DNA from: Escherichia hormaechei_A
GTDB taxonomy: Bacteria; Pseudomonadota; Gammaproteobacteria; Enterobacterales; Enterobacteriaceae
Direction of reading: 5' to 3'
Length of the DNA stretch: 64,000 nt
Assembly (NCBI GenBank): GCA_042434945.1
Contig: CP170191.1
Span: 2,666,001 to 2,730,000 of the forward strand
Below are positions 29,068 to 37,780 of this stretch, piece after piece. The position numbers were made by a program, and so were the translations under genes. Within the stretch, counting starts at the first letter, position 1, and each line of letters opens with the position of its first letter. The notes under the pieces were generated by a model. That model was not told where the DNA came from and ran no database searches. It saw only the letters and a list, made by a program, of their open reading frames with translations.

Positions 29068-30026
29068 CGCAGTGGCTCCAGCGCCCCGACGTCGAGGCAC
29101 GGCAAGGTGCTGCCAGGCCACTGGCGAATCAGCTGCGCCTGCATCAGATCCAGCGTGTCCAGCCCTGGAATGGTGTCCGGCGTTAACCAGGCGGCAATCC
29201 GCGCCAGTTGCGTTAAGCCTAAGCTCGATTCAATGGAAGAACTGATCACCGCCGTCAGCCCCAGCGCGTGCGCCGCCTGTACCTGCTCGCGTACTTTTTC
29301 CAGACTGCCCGTGAGCGTGGGTTTGATAACTACCGCGCGCACGCCCTCTTCAGCCACAAAGGCAAAATCCGGCTCGCGCAGGCTTTCATCCCAGGCAATG
29401 GCAATGCCGGTTTCACGGGCAAACGCTCGCGAATCATCGCGGGTTTTGCACGGCTCTTCGAGAAACGCGATGCGGTCGCGATAATCCGGGTTAACGTATT
29501 TGGCAAACTGCTGACCTTTCAGCGGTGTCCAGGCGCGATTTGCGTCAAGACGCAAATGCAGATCCGGAATTGCCTCCAGCAACAGATTCACCACCATGCC
29601 GTCGCGCACCGCTTCGTACAATCCCACTTTGACCTTCGCCACTTTCTCGCCTGGCATATCTGCAAGTTTGAGGATCAGATCGTCCGGATCGCCATTACAC
29701 AGCGGTGCCGCACGGTAGTTGGCTGCTTGCGGCAACGTATCTGTCAGTTCTGCCAATGCACAGCTTACGCCAAAGGCCACGGAAGGCATCTGCGGTAGCT
29801 CGCAATCGCCTGCCAGCCAGTTATTTACCCAGGCAAGCAGCACACTTTGCGCCTCTTCCCAGGTTTCCTGACTGAAGCCCGGCAGTGGGGAGATCTCCCC
29901 CCACCCTTCGCGCTCGCCTTCACGCAGGCAAACATACAGCCCGTCGCGGGTTTTTAACCGCCTGTCGCGCAGAACCACCCCCGCGTCCATGGGGATCTGC
30001 CAGCGGTATACCTGCGCGCTACGCAT
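29064..30026 (-). CDS. menC: o-Succinylbenzoate synthase MenC
   Basis: Enolase-superfamily enzyme dehydrating SHCHC to o-succinylbenzoate. 320 residues. Catalytic Lys in KVAKVKVGLY (Lys131/133), metal ligands in LRLDANRAW, FLEEPC and AWDESL, second Lys in VVIKPTLTGS. Overlaps menB by one base (TAATG). As I recall K-12, nearly the whole protein matches, but about the last 22 residues (LIRQWPGSTLPCLDVGALEPLR) do not, placing a recombination joint near 29.13 kb, very close to the gene end. Confidence 0.95.
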   Translation of the reverse strand: MRSAQVYRWQIPMDAGVVLRDRRLKTRDGLYVCLREGEREGWGEISPLPGFSQETWEEAQSVLLAWVNNWLAGDCELPQMPSVAFGVSCALAELTDTLPQAANYRAAPLCNGDPDDLILKLADMPGEKVAKVKVGLYEAVRDGMVVNLLLEAIPDLHLRLDANRAWTPLKGQQFAKYVNPDYRDRIAFLEEPCKTRDDSRAFARETGIAIAWDESLREPDFAFVAEEGVRAVVIKPTLTGSLEKVREQVQAAHALGLTAVISSSIESSLGLTQLARIAAWLTPDTIPGLDTLDLMQAQLIRQWPGSTLPCLDVGALEPLR

Positions 30027-30883
30027 TACGGATTCCGTTTGAATTTGCTGAAGTCAGGCTGACGTTTCTGGTTGAAGGCGTTGCGACCTTCCTGACCTTC
30101 TTCCGTCATGTAGAACAGCATGGTGGCGTTGCCCGCCAGCTCCTGCAGCCCCGCCTGCCCGTCACAGTCGGCGTTCAGTGCAGCTTTCAGGCAGCGCAGC
30201 GCCATCGGGCTGTTTTGCAGCATTTCGCGGCACCAACGGACGGTTTCTTTTTCCAGATCCGCCAGCGGTACCACGGTGTTCACAAGGCCCATATCCAGCG
30301 CCTGTTTTGCGTCGTACTGACGGCACAGGAACCAGATTTCACGCGCTTTTTTCTGCCCGACGATGCGAGCCATGTAGGAAGAGCCCCAGCCGCCGTCGAA
30401 GGAACCGACTTTCGGGCCAGTCTGACCGAAGATGGCATTATCTGCCGCGATAGTCAGGTCGCACATCATGTGCAGAACGTGACCGCCGCCGATGGAGTAG
30501 CCAGCCACCATCGCGACAACCGGTTTCGGACAGGTACGGATCTGACGCTGGAAGTCCAGCACATTCAGGTGATGTACGCCGGAATCATCTTTATAGCCGC
30601 CGTAATCACCACGCACTTTCTGGTCACCACCGGAGCAGAACGCTTTATCGCCTGCACCAGTCAGAATGATCACGCCGATGTTGTCGTCATAACGCGCATC
30701 TGCCAGCGCCTGGATCATCTCTTTTACCGTCAGAGGACGGAAGGCATTGCGCACCTGCGGACGATTAATGGTGATTTTTGCGATACCGTCGGTGGATTTT
30801 TCATAACGAATGTCCTCGAAACCTTCGGAGCAGTCGTGCCATTCAACCGGTGCGTAAAGCATTGCTTCATCAGGATAAATCAT
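30026..30883 (-). CDS. menB: 1,4-Dihydroxy-2-naphthoyl-CoA synthase MenB
   Basis: Crotonase-family enzyme closing the naphthoquinone ring in menaquinone synthesis. 285 residues, family length. Oxyanion-hole and active-site motifs ITINRPQVRNAFRP, GAGDKAFCSGGDQ and YSIGGGHVLHMMCDLTIAADNA, QTGPKVGSFDGGWG. Fully intact and E. coli-like. Between menH (14 bases upstream) and menC (one-base overlap). Confidence 0.97.
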   Translation of the reverse strand: MIYPDEAMLYAPVEWHDCSEGFEDIRYEKSTDGIAKITINRPQVRNAFRPLTVKEMIQALADARYDDNIGVIILTGAGDKAFCSGGDQKVRGDYGGYKDDSGVHHLNVLDFQRQIRTCPKPVVAMVAGYSIGGGHVLHMMCDLTIAADNAIFGQTGPKVGSFDGGWGSSYMARIVGQKKAREIWFLCRQYDAKQALDMGLVNTVVPLADLEKETVRWCREMLQNSPMALRCLKAALNADCDGQAGLQELAGNATMLFYMTEEGQEGRNAFNQKRQPDFSKFKRNP

Positions 30884-30897
30884 ATTGTGTCCTTTAG

Positions 30898-31659
30898 TCA
30901 GAAACGCAAGATCTGCGCCAGACTTGCGATTACGCCAGCGGGATTTTCCCGATGCGCGTTATGTCCGGCGCGAGGAATGACATGGCAGTCGGCAGCCAGT
31001 TCCGCCGCCAGGGCGCGGAATTTGCTGTCACGTTCACCACATAAATAATAAAACGCAAATGTGCGGGCGCTAAGGTTAGCACGTAAATCAGGCTGGACGG
31101 CGAGAGAAGTCGCCTCCAGCATGGCGGCAAGCGTTGCGCCATTATTGTTGCTGCGCAGCGCCACCAGCTCCCGCGTTGATCGTCATTGAGTGAGGCAAAA
31201 ACAGGCTGTTGATACCAGTCGGCAAATACCGCCGTTAACGGTTCTGTGAGAAAACGCTGCACCCATTGGCGATCGGAACGCTGACGTTCCGCACGTTGTT
31301 CAGCATTTTGCAGCCCCGGATGCCCGCCTTCGACAATAACCCACAAAGCCCCGCCAGCCCCTGGCAAGCCGCCATCATCGCCACCCGTCCACCAAGCGAG
31401 TACCCCACCAGCCAGAAGTCAAGGATGTTGTAACTAACCAAGGTTTTACGCAGTAAGTCGGTGACATCATCAAATCCATCGACCGCTAATCGCCGCCGAA
31501 CCACCGTGACCTGGGAGAATCAACATACAACCGTGAGTAGTCGGCAAAAAACGCCTCGCCCACTTCTTGCCATTCGTGGCAATCGCCGGAAAAACCGTGC
31601 AAAAACACCAGCCAGGGTAAACCTGGTTTTCCGTGTTTTGCCTGCGCGTGCAGGATCAT
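30898..31659 (-). pseudogene. menH: SHCHC synthase MenH, four frameshifts
   Basis: Alpha/beta-hydrolase-fold lyase that removes pyruvate from SEPHCHC in menaquinone synthesis. All parts are present: LVFLHGFSGDCHEW, nucleophile motif VGYSLGGR, and the terminal GHNAHRENP with the catalytic His. The frame breaks at an extra T near 31515, an extra G near 31487, a missing G near 31335 and a missing base near 31175. These cancel, and the 762-base span fits a 253-codon gene (one extra Phe codon in GEAFFADYS compared with K-12 as I recall it). Start ATG at 31659 overlaps the menD stop (ATGA). Likely sequencing error; if real, the pathway is broken here. Confidence 0.85.
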
Positions 31660-33326
31660 AAATGGCTTACCTGCGCCAGAAGTTGCTGGAGCGTTTGCGC
31701 ACCATCGGTGTCGTTAACCACCATTTCAATCACCGTGGTGGTTGGCGTGCGCCAGGCGTCGGCAAATGCCGTTTCAAGTTCCTGCCAGTTTTGCGGACGA
31801 TGATATTTCAGCTCGAACATCGCGGCGGCGTGCTCAAAATGGACGTTTTGCGGCATCAGATAGAAACGCTCACGCTCGCTTTGCGGCGTTGGCAACAGCG
31901 AGAAAATTTGCCCGCCGTTGTTGTTCACCACAATTAATACCAGCGGCGCAGAAACCTGACGCAATAACGCCAGCGCGTTGAGATCGTAAAGTGCGGAGAG
32001 ATCGCCCACAATCGCCAGCGTCGGTTTGCCGCTTGCCCGCTGAACGCCGGCGGCGGTCGAAAGCAGCCCGTCGATACCGCTGGCCCCACGGTTGCTGTAC
32101 ACCGGGTAACCTGCCGGAAGTTGCGAAAGCGCATCAATCAGACGTACCACCAGGCTGTTACCAACAAACAATTGCCCCTGTTCAGGCAGATAGTCGCAGA
32201 TGCGATGCGCCAGTTGCGCTTCGCCAAACGCATCACGGCGGGCAATAACCGCCTGCATTGCCTGTTCCGCCAGGCGCGGGATTTCAACGCACCAGGGCTG
32301 GCGTTTTTTCTGCCGGATGCAGCTCCAGCCAGTCGGCAATATTGGCAATTAAGCGACGTCCGCGATGGTGTGCCGGATCAAGTCGCCCTTCAATGTCATC
32401 AACAATCCAGTACTCTTCTGGTTCACAGCTTGCCTGCCATTGCAGGAGCCGTTTCCCCGTCAGGCTGCTTCCCAGTTGCACCACAATTTGCGCCTGCTGC
32501 AGCTCGCTGGTCGCTTTGGCATTGCCTAACCAAAGATCGGCACACGGCAGCGGCTGCCCGGTTTGTGACAGCACATCGCCAATCAGCGGCCAGCCAAGAG
32601 TTTGCGCCCACAGGGCAACTTTTTTGCCCTCTTCCGCACTCATGCGCCCGGCAACCACCACGCCGCGCTTTTGTCGCCAGAAGAACCAGTCGCGCTGTTT
32701 TTCACTTTCCAGACGAGGCGCTTCACGCAGCCACGGTTTGTCGTCCTGCCACCAGTCACCCAGACGCTGTTGCCAGCTAAGCCCGGTATCGTCCATTTCG
32801 CCATACAGCGGTTCAGCAAACGGGCAGTTGATATGGACTCCCCCGCATGAAGCGTACCGAGAGCGTGGTCGATGGTAGAAACCAGCCAACGTGCGGGGAT
32901 ATCCTGGGTCGGGCGCGGCAATGAAATACTGTGCGTGGGGTGAGAGGCGAACATTCCCGGCTGGCGAATTGCCTGATTCGCGCCGCAGTCAATTAGCTCC
33001 GGCGGGCGATCGGCGGTTAAGAGAATCAGTTTTTCTCCGGTTAACCCGGCTTCAATCAGTGCCGGATAGAGATTTGCCACCGCCGTGCCGGAGGTCACAA
33101 TCACCGCCACCGGCTGCTTGCTGACTTTCGCCAGCCCCAGCGCCAGATGCCCCAACCCACGCTCATCGAAATGGGTGTGGTGAATGAAAGCCCGGTTTTC
33201 CGCGGCAGCAAGGGTGAGCGGCGTGGAGCGAGAGCCCGGGGCAATACACACATGCCTGACACCATGACGGGTCAGGGCTTCAAGGATCACCGCCGCCCAG
33301 CGTCGGTTAAAAGAACTTACTGACAT
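31656..33326 (-). pseudogene. menD: SEPHCHC synthase MenD, two frameshifts
   Basis: Thiamine-diphosphate enzyme joining isochorismate and 2-oxoglutarate, first committed step of menaquinone synthesis. N-terminal piece MSVSSFNRRWAAVILEALTRHGV with the ThDP glutamate region HFDERGLGHLALG; C-terminal ThDP-binding GDLSALYDLNALALL...NNNGGQIF. One G is missing from a G run near 32848 (after GTLHAG), and one A is extra in a run near 32306 (after HPAEK). The indels cancel: 1671 bases equals 556 codons plus stop, exactly the E. coli length. E. coli-like. Starts at the ATG 33326, 88 bases after menF. Confidence 0.87.
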
Positions 33327-33414
33327 GAGATTGTCCAGTATCAAGAATGCGACACAGTATAAATAATAGAAAAAGTCAGAATTTTGATATGAATCGGGAT
33401 TGCACGAATCAGTA

Positions 33415-34710
33415 TTAATCCCTTAGGAGAAGGGAACGCAGCCCGGCGGCCTTGTTTTCGATCTCCTGCCACTCCTGCTCCGGATCGGAGCCGCTGACGA
33501 TGCCCGCCCCCGCATAAAGACGCAGCGCAGCGTCGTGAACGCGGGCGGAGCGTAATGCCACACAGAATTCGCTTTGATCGCGCGATAAATAGCCCGCCGA
33601 CCCGGCGTACCACTCCCGGTCAAACGGCTCCACTTTCGCAATAAATTCTCGCGCCGCCTGTCGCGGCAGCCCGGCCACCGCCGCCGTCGGTTGCAGAATA
33701 TGCAGGCACTGCTCGTCGTCAGGCTGTTTAAGTTCGGTCCAGATACAGCGGCGTAAATGCTGCACCTTGCGCAGACGCAGCACCTGCGCAGGCAGGATCT
33801 CCAGCGTCCGGGTATGGTGCTGAAGACGCTGGCAGATATCTTCCACCACCAGCATATTTTCCCGCTGATTTTTGTCGTCATTCATCAGCCAGTCGCCCAG
33901 ACGCTGGGCCTGCTTATCGTCAGAATGGCTGGCGACGGTGCCTGCCAGCGCTTCAGTACGCAGCAGCGTGCCGCGTCGCCGCCACAGGCGCTCGGGCGTC
34001 GAGCCGAGGAACGCATTGCTGGCGTCAAAGACCATACAAAAATGATAGCAGTTGAGGTTTAGCGCGCGGCTGGCAGCCATCAGCGCGATGGCGTTCACGG
34101 GCTGCTGGCACTGCACGTCTGTAGCACGTGCGAGCACCACTTTCTCAAAATCGCCGCGAGCAAGGGCATCCGTCGCCTGACGAATCAACGCCAGCCATTC
34201 CGGTTTTTCCGGATGATGGGTTTCCTGCACAATCTGCACGGACAACGGGCGGATCGGCGCGGCGTCGCGCAGGTTATCGACAAAATTCAGCGCCTCACGG
34301 GCATCTTCCCGCAGCGACGTTTCGCTCCACAGTTGCAGACGCAGCGTGGCGACCCCGCCAGACCGTCGCCAGAGAAGGCGCGGTAAAAACAACTTGCCCT
34401 GCGCCGGGTTGAAGGCGTTCAGGCCGCAGATACGGGTGTCATTGGCTTCGTCGTGGGTGTGCAAAAACCGCGAGGCCGAGGCCAGAGAATCGAAATGGGC
34501 GAGGCTTCCGAGCGCGGCAAGTTCTTCATCACCGCTGCGCTGTTGCCAGTAAAACTGAGGATAGCATCGCTGCACACCGAGCCAGGCCAGCGGATCGAAG
34601 GCGTCGTTTAACGGGAAAGAGACATCGAAATGGCGTAAACCGGGTGTAGCTGGCAATGCTTGCGCAAGCTGAGTACGCAGGCTTTGCAGCGCGAGGAAAA
34701 TCGAGTGCAC
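33415..34710 (-). CDS. menF: Menaquinone-specific isochorismate synthase MenF
   Basis: Converts chorismate to isochorismate for menaquinone. 431 residues, family length. Chorismate-binding motifs VVLARAT, FLGSTPERLWRRR, LRTEALAGT, DDKNQRENMLVVEDI and YAGAGIVSGSDPEQEW. The start codon is GTG (34708-34710), with GGGAGAGG seven bases before it. Much of the protein, above all the N-terminal 150 residues, differs from K-12 MenF, so a second foreign tract begins between menD and menF although the operon is collinear. Confidence 0.93.
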   Translation of the reverse strand: MHSIFLALQSLRTQLAQALPATPGLRHFDVSFPLNDAFDPLAWLGVQRCYPQFYWQQRSGDEELAALGSLAHFDSLASASRFLHTHDEANDTRICGLNAFNPAQGKLFLPRLLWRRSGGVATLRLQLWSETSLREDAREALNFVDNLRDAAPIRPLSVQIVQETHHPEKPEWLALIRQATDALARGDFEKVVLARATDVQCQQPVNAIALMAASRALNLNCYHFCMVFDASNAFLGSTPERLWRRRGTLLRTEALAGTVASHSDDKQAQRLGDWLMNDDKNQRENMLVVEDICQRLQHHTRTLEILPAQVLRLRKVQHLRRCIWTELKQPDDEQCLHILQPTAAVAGLPRQAAREFIAKVEPFDREWYAGSAGYLSRDQSEFCVALRSARVHDAALRLYAGAGIVSGSDPEQEWQEIENKAAGLRSLLLRD

Positions 34711-34796
34711 GCGAACCTCTCCCTGTTAAAGCCTTATATTATACGGGGTACTGACGATAAATAGCAGTACCCACGTGTAGGGAGTGGTTTACCGGC

Positions 34797-35102
34797 TTAA
34801 CGACGGGCTAACAGCAGACCCAGCACCAGCCCTACGGCCGCACCGACCCCAATGCCCTGCCACGGTTTTTCATGCACATAATCGTCGGCACGATAAACCG
34901 CCTGCTTGGCGCGGTAGTAGTAATTGTCGGATGCGTTACTGACGCGGTTTTTCACGTCATGCAGCGCCTGCTCGGCGCGGGCTTTGAGCTCAATGTACTT
35001 CTGATCGGCAGGATCGCCTGAAGAGCGCAGCACTTCTTCCAGCGTTTCGCTTAGCAGCGTCAGGTCGTCGTCGACTCGGGTATCCCAGGATTGAAATGAC
35101 AT
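34797..35102 (-). CDS. elaB: Tail-anchored ribosome-associated protein ElaB
   Basis: Small DUF883-family protein, reported in E. coli as a tail-anchored inner-membrane protein linked to stress tolerance and to ribosome association in stationary phase. 101 residues. The amphipathic helical N-terminal part (LSETLEEVLRSSGDPADQKYIELKARAEQAL) is followed by one C-terminal membrane segment GIGVGAAVGLVLGLLLARR. The frame has an ATG four codons earlier, but GGAGAAAAAT just before 35102 fits as ribosome-binding site and gives the family length. Confidence 0.9.
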   Translation of the reverse strand: MSFQSWDTRVDDDLTLLSETLEEVLRSSGDPADQKYIELKARAEQALHDVKNRVSNASDNYYYRAKQAVYRADDYVHEKPWQGIGVGAAVGLVLGLLLARR

Positions 35103-35152
35103 ATTTTTCTCCATGTTAGTACACCAGTCCGGTAACTATAGACAACGTATTG

Positions 35153-35617
35153 CTATTGCGCCTGTTTCGCTTCGCGTGCCATGCCGATGTGTGGGATGCC
35201 GTCTTCGTCGTAAATGTCCGTGACCGGGGTAAAACCAAAATGGCCATAGAATGATTGCAAATGCGCCTGCGCGCCCAGGTATAACGCCTTGTCCGGCCAC
35301 TGTTTCTGGCATGCGCCCAGCGTTTTTTCCATCAGCTGATAGCCCAGCTTTTCACCGCGCGCGCGGCCGCTGATAATGACGCGGCCAATGACGACAGGGT
35401 CAAAATCCTCTTCGCTTTTCAGAATCCTCGCATACGCCACCAGCTCGTTATCGCGCCAGCCGAGGATGTGCCGGTTCTCGCCGATCAGGTCATCGCTGTC
35501 GATATCCTGATACGGGCAGGTTTGTTCAACCACAAAGACTTCGCAGCGCAGCTTGAGCAGGGCGTAGAGTGAATGCACGGTCAGTTCGCTGTGGTGTAGA
35601 TCTTGCCACTGGATCAT
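35153..35617 (-). CDS. elaA: GNAT-family acetyltransferase ElaA
   Basis: GCN5-related N-acetyltransferase of unknown substrate. 154 residues. Acetyl-CoA-binding region VIGRVIISGRARGEKLGYQLMEKTL (motif A, Arg-x-x-Gly-x-Gly/Lys type), then LYLGAQAHLQSFYGHFGFTPV. Start ATG at 35617 with AAGGAGAAACAC before it; the open frame extends nine codons higher. Divergent from rnz. Foreign tract. Confidence 0.88.
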   Translation of the reverse strand: MIQWQDLHHSELTVHSLYALLKLRCEVFVVEQTCPYQDIDSDDLIGENRHILGWRDNELVAYARILKSEEDFDPVVIGRVIISGRARGEKLGYQLMEKTLGACQKQWPDKALYLGAQAHLQSFYGHFGFTPVTDIYDEDGIPHIGMAREAKQAQ

Positions 35618-35688
35618 GTGTTTCTCCTTCCTGGTGTTCATCACGTTATACTAAACCCCTTCCCATTCGGCAAAGGGCTGATTGCGTT

Positions 35689-36606
35689 ATGGAACTGATT
35701 TTTCTGGGTACGTCCGCCGGGGTGCCAACCCGCTCACGAAACGTGACGGCGATTCTGCTGGATCTTAAGCATCCTACCCGCGGTGGGCTGTGGCTGTTTG
35801 ACTGCGGCGAGGGTACGCAACATCAGCTGCTGCATACCTCATACCACCCGGGGAAAGTGGATAAAATATTTATCACCCATCTGCACGGCGACCATCTGTT
35901 TGGCCTGCCGGGCCTGCTGTGCAGCCGTTCGATGGCCGGTAACGCTAACCCGCTGACCATTTATGGCCCCGCGGGTATTCAGGAATTCGTTGAAACCACG
36001 CTGCGCCTGAGCGGCTCGTGGACCGATTATCCGCTGGAGGTGTTAGAGATCGGCGAGGGTCTGGTGTTCGATGACGGAGATTACCTGGTGCGCGCTTACC
36101 CGCTTAACCATCCGGTGGAATGCTACGGCTATCGCGTTGAGGAGCATGACAAGCCCGGGGCGCTGAACGCCGCCGCGTTGCAGGCTGATGGGGTGAAACC
36201 AGGCCCGCTGTTCCAGCGTCTGAAGCACGGCGAGACCGTCACGCTGGAAGACGGGCGCGTCATCAACGGTCAGGATTACCTCGCCCCACCGCAGCCGGGC
36301 AAAAAACTGGCTATTTTTGGGGATACCGCCCCCTGCCCTTCGGCGCTCAGGCTTGCCAGAGGTGTAGATGTGATGGTGCATGAGGCGACGCTGGAAGCGG
36401 CGATGGAAGAAAAAGCCAACAGCCGGGGGCACAGCTCTACGCGTCAGGCGGCGCAGCTGGCACGTGAGGCTGGCGTCCGGAAACTGATTGTTACTCACGT
36501 CAGCTCACGCTATGACGTCCGCGGCGCTGAAAGCCTGCTGGCAGAGTGCCGGGAAGTATTTCCGGCATGCGAGCTGGCGGAAGATTTTGCTCAGGTCAGC
36601 GTTTAG
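35689..36606 (+). CDS. rnz: Ribonuclease BN / RNase Z
   Basis: Zinc-dependent metallo-beta-lactamase-fold RNase (ElaC) acting at tRNA 3' ends, with both endo- and exoribonuclease activity. 305 residues, family length. Zinc motif ITHLHGDHLFGLPGLL, further ligands in FGDTAPC and GHSSTRQAAQ, and terminal LIVTHVSSRY. The ATG at 35689 gives the family N-terminus MELIFLGTSAGVPT; the long open frame above it is not coding. Foreign tract. Confidence 0.95.
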   Translation: MELIFLGTSAGVPTRSRNVTAILLDLKHPTRGGLWLFDCGEGTQHQLLHTSYHPGKVDKIFITHLHGDHLFGLPGLLCSRSMAGNANPLTIYGPAGIQEFVETTLRLSGSWTDYPLEVLEIGEGLVFDDGDYLVRAYPLNHPVECYGYRVEEHDKPGALNAAALQADGVKPGPLFQRLKHGETVTLEDGRVINGQDYLAPPQPGKKLAIFGDTAPCPSALRLARGVDVMVHEATLEAAMEEKANSRGHSSTRQAAQLAREAGVRKLIVTHVSSRYDVRGAESLLAECREVFPACELAEDFAQVSV

Positions 36607-36670
36607 TCCTTCATTTTTCCCTCAGCGTGCCGATAACGATTAAAAGGCCAGCATTTCTCTTGAGGGTAGA

Positions 36671-37675
36671 ATGGATAATTTCCAGAAAGATATTGATGAC
36701 AGGGCAAACCTGACCCTGTCCAACCGTTTTGAACTGTTGCTGTTCCGTCTTGGCACCTCTCTGAACGAAAATAAATCCGAGCTGTTCGGCATCAACGTAT
36801 TCAAATTGCGCGAAATTGTGCCGATGCCGACCTTCACCAAACCGGCGGGAATGAAGTCTCCGCTGATGGGGATGGTGAACATTCGTGACCAGGTGATCCC
36901 GGTGATCGATCTGGCCGCCGTCGCCGGCTGCAAACCAGCCACCGGGCTGAACATCCTGCTGATCACCGAATATGCCCGCAGCGTGCAGGCGTTTGCCGTA
37001 GAATCGGTGGAAAACATCATGCGTCTGGACTGGAAGCAGGTGCACGCCGCGGAAACCGCCGTCAGCGGTCGCTACATCACCAGCATTGCCTGTCTGGACG
37101 AGAAGACCGATACCAACGATCTGGCGATGGTGCTGGACGTGGAGCAGATCCTGTACGACATCACCCCGGCGAACCACGATCTGCACGCCACCCATCTGGA
37201 AACCACCAAATTCAACATCAAGCCTGGCTCTGTCGCGATTGTTGCAGAAGATTCAAAAGTAGCGCGCTCAATGCTGGAGAAGGGATTGCAGGCGATGGAG
37301 ATCCCGGCCCAGCTGCATATCACCGGCAAAGACGCGTGGGAGAAAATCACTCAGCTGGCCGCGCAGGCACAGGCCGAGGGCGTTCCCGTTACCGATAAGA
37401 TTGCCCTGGTATTAACCGACCTCGAAATGCCGGAGATGGACGGATTTACGCTGACGCGCAAAATCAAAACCGACCCGGTACTGAAAGATATTCCGGTGGT
37501 GATCCACTCGTCTCTTTCCGGCAACGCGAACGAAGATCATATTCGCAAAGTGAAGGCGGACGGCTATGTGGCGAAGTTTGAGCTGAACGAGCTGTCGTCG
37601 GTAATTGAAGAGGTGCTGGACCGCTCGATGAAGAAGATTGAAGGGCCGCTTATAAGCAGGAAGCAGTTAGCTTAG
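36671..37675 (+). CDS. cheV: Chemotaxis coupling protein CheV
   Basis: Fusion of a CheW-like coupling domain (residues 20-165) and a CheY-like receiver (about 187-315); it links chemoreceptors to CheA and is tuned by phosphorylation. 334 residues. CheW part: FELLLFRLG, GMVNIRDQVIPVIDLA. Receiver: acidic EDS at 193-195, phospho-acceptor Asp250 (LTDLEMPEMDGF), Lys302. Ribosome-binding site GAGGG before the ATG. CheV is present in Salmonella and Enterobacter but absent from K-12, which has yfbK-yfbP at this place. No other motility gene is in the window. Foreign tract. Confidence 0.94.
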   Translation: MDNFQKDIDDRANLTLSNRFELLLFRLGTSLNENKSELFGINVFKLREIVPMPTFTKPAGMKSPLMGMVNIRDQVIPVIDLAAVAGCKPATGLNILLITEYARSVQAFAVESVENIMRLDWKQVHAAETAVSGRYITSIACLDEKTDTNDLAMVLDVEQILYDITPANHDLHATHLETTKFNIKPGSVAIVAEDSKVARSMLEKGLQAMEIPAQLHITGKDAWEKITQLAAQAQAEGVPVTDKIALVLTDLEMPEMDGFTLTRKIKTDPVLKDIPVVIHSSLSGNANEDHIRKVKADGYVAKFELNELSSVIEEVLDRSMKKIEGPLISRKQLA

Positions 37676-37742
37676 TCGGGTGACGCTTCGCTTACCCGAC
37701 CTACAAAACCCGTAGGCCCTGCAAGCGTAGCGCCGCTGGGCA
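37676..37742. repeat. REP pair of a non-E. coli type
   Basis: TCGGGTGACGCTTCGCTTA...CCGACCTAC (37676-37704), then CGTAGGCCCTGCAAGCGTAG...GCTGGGCA (37711-37742). The first unit is closely related to the one at 13711-13740 and differs from the E. coli REPs. It starts right after the cheV stop and forms the right edge of the menF-cheV tract; beyond it the sequence is E. coli nuo. Confidence 0.7.
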
Positions 37743-37744
37743 AT

Positions 37745-37771
37745 AAAAAAGGCAACTTTCGTTGCCTTTTT
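37745..37771 (-). terminator. Terminator of the nuo operon
   Basis: GGCAAC / GTTGCC hairpin with TTTC loop (37751-37766), flanked by six A on the left and five T on the right, so it works in both directions. Located 10 bases past the nuoN stop and also serves cheV. Confidence 0.88.
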
Positions 37772-37780
37772 GCTTTCACC

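Noticed and set aside
13706..37745. Genomic island with integrase and attachment sites as the source of the foreign tracts
   Set aside because: No integrase, tRNA gene, direct repeats or mobility genes were found; joints inside conserved genes fit homologous recombination or assembly error better.
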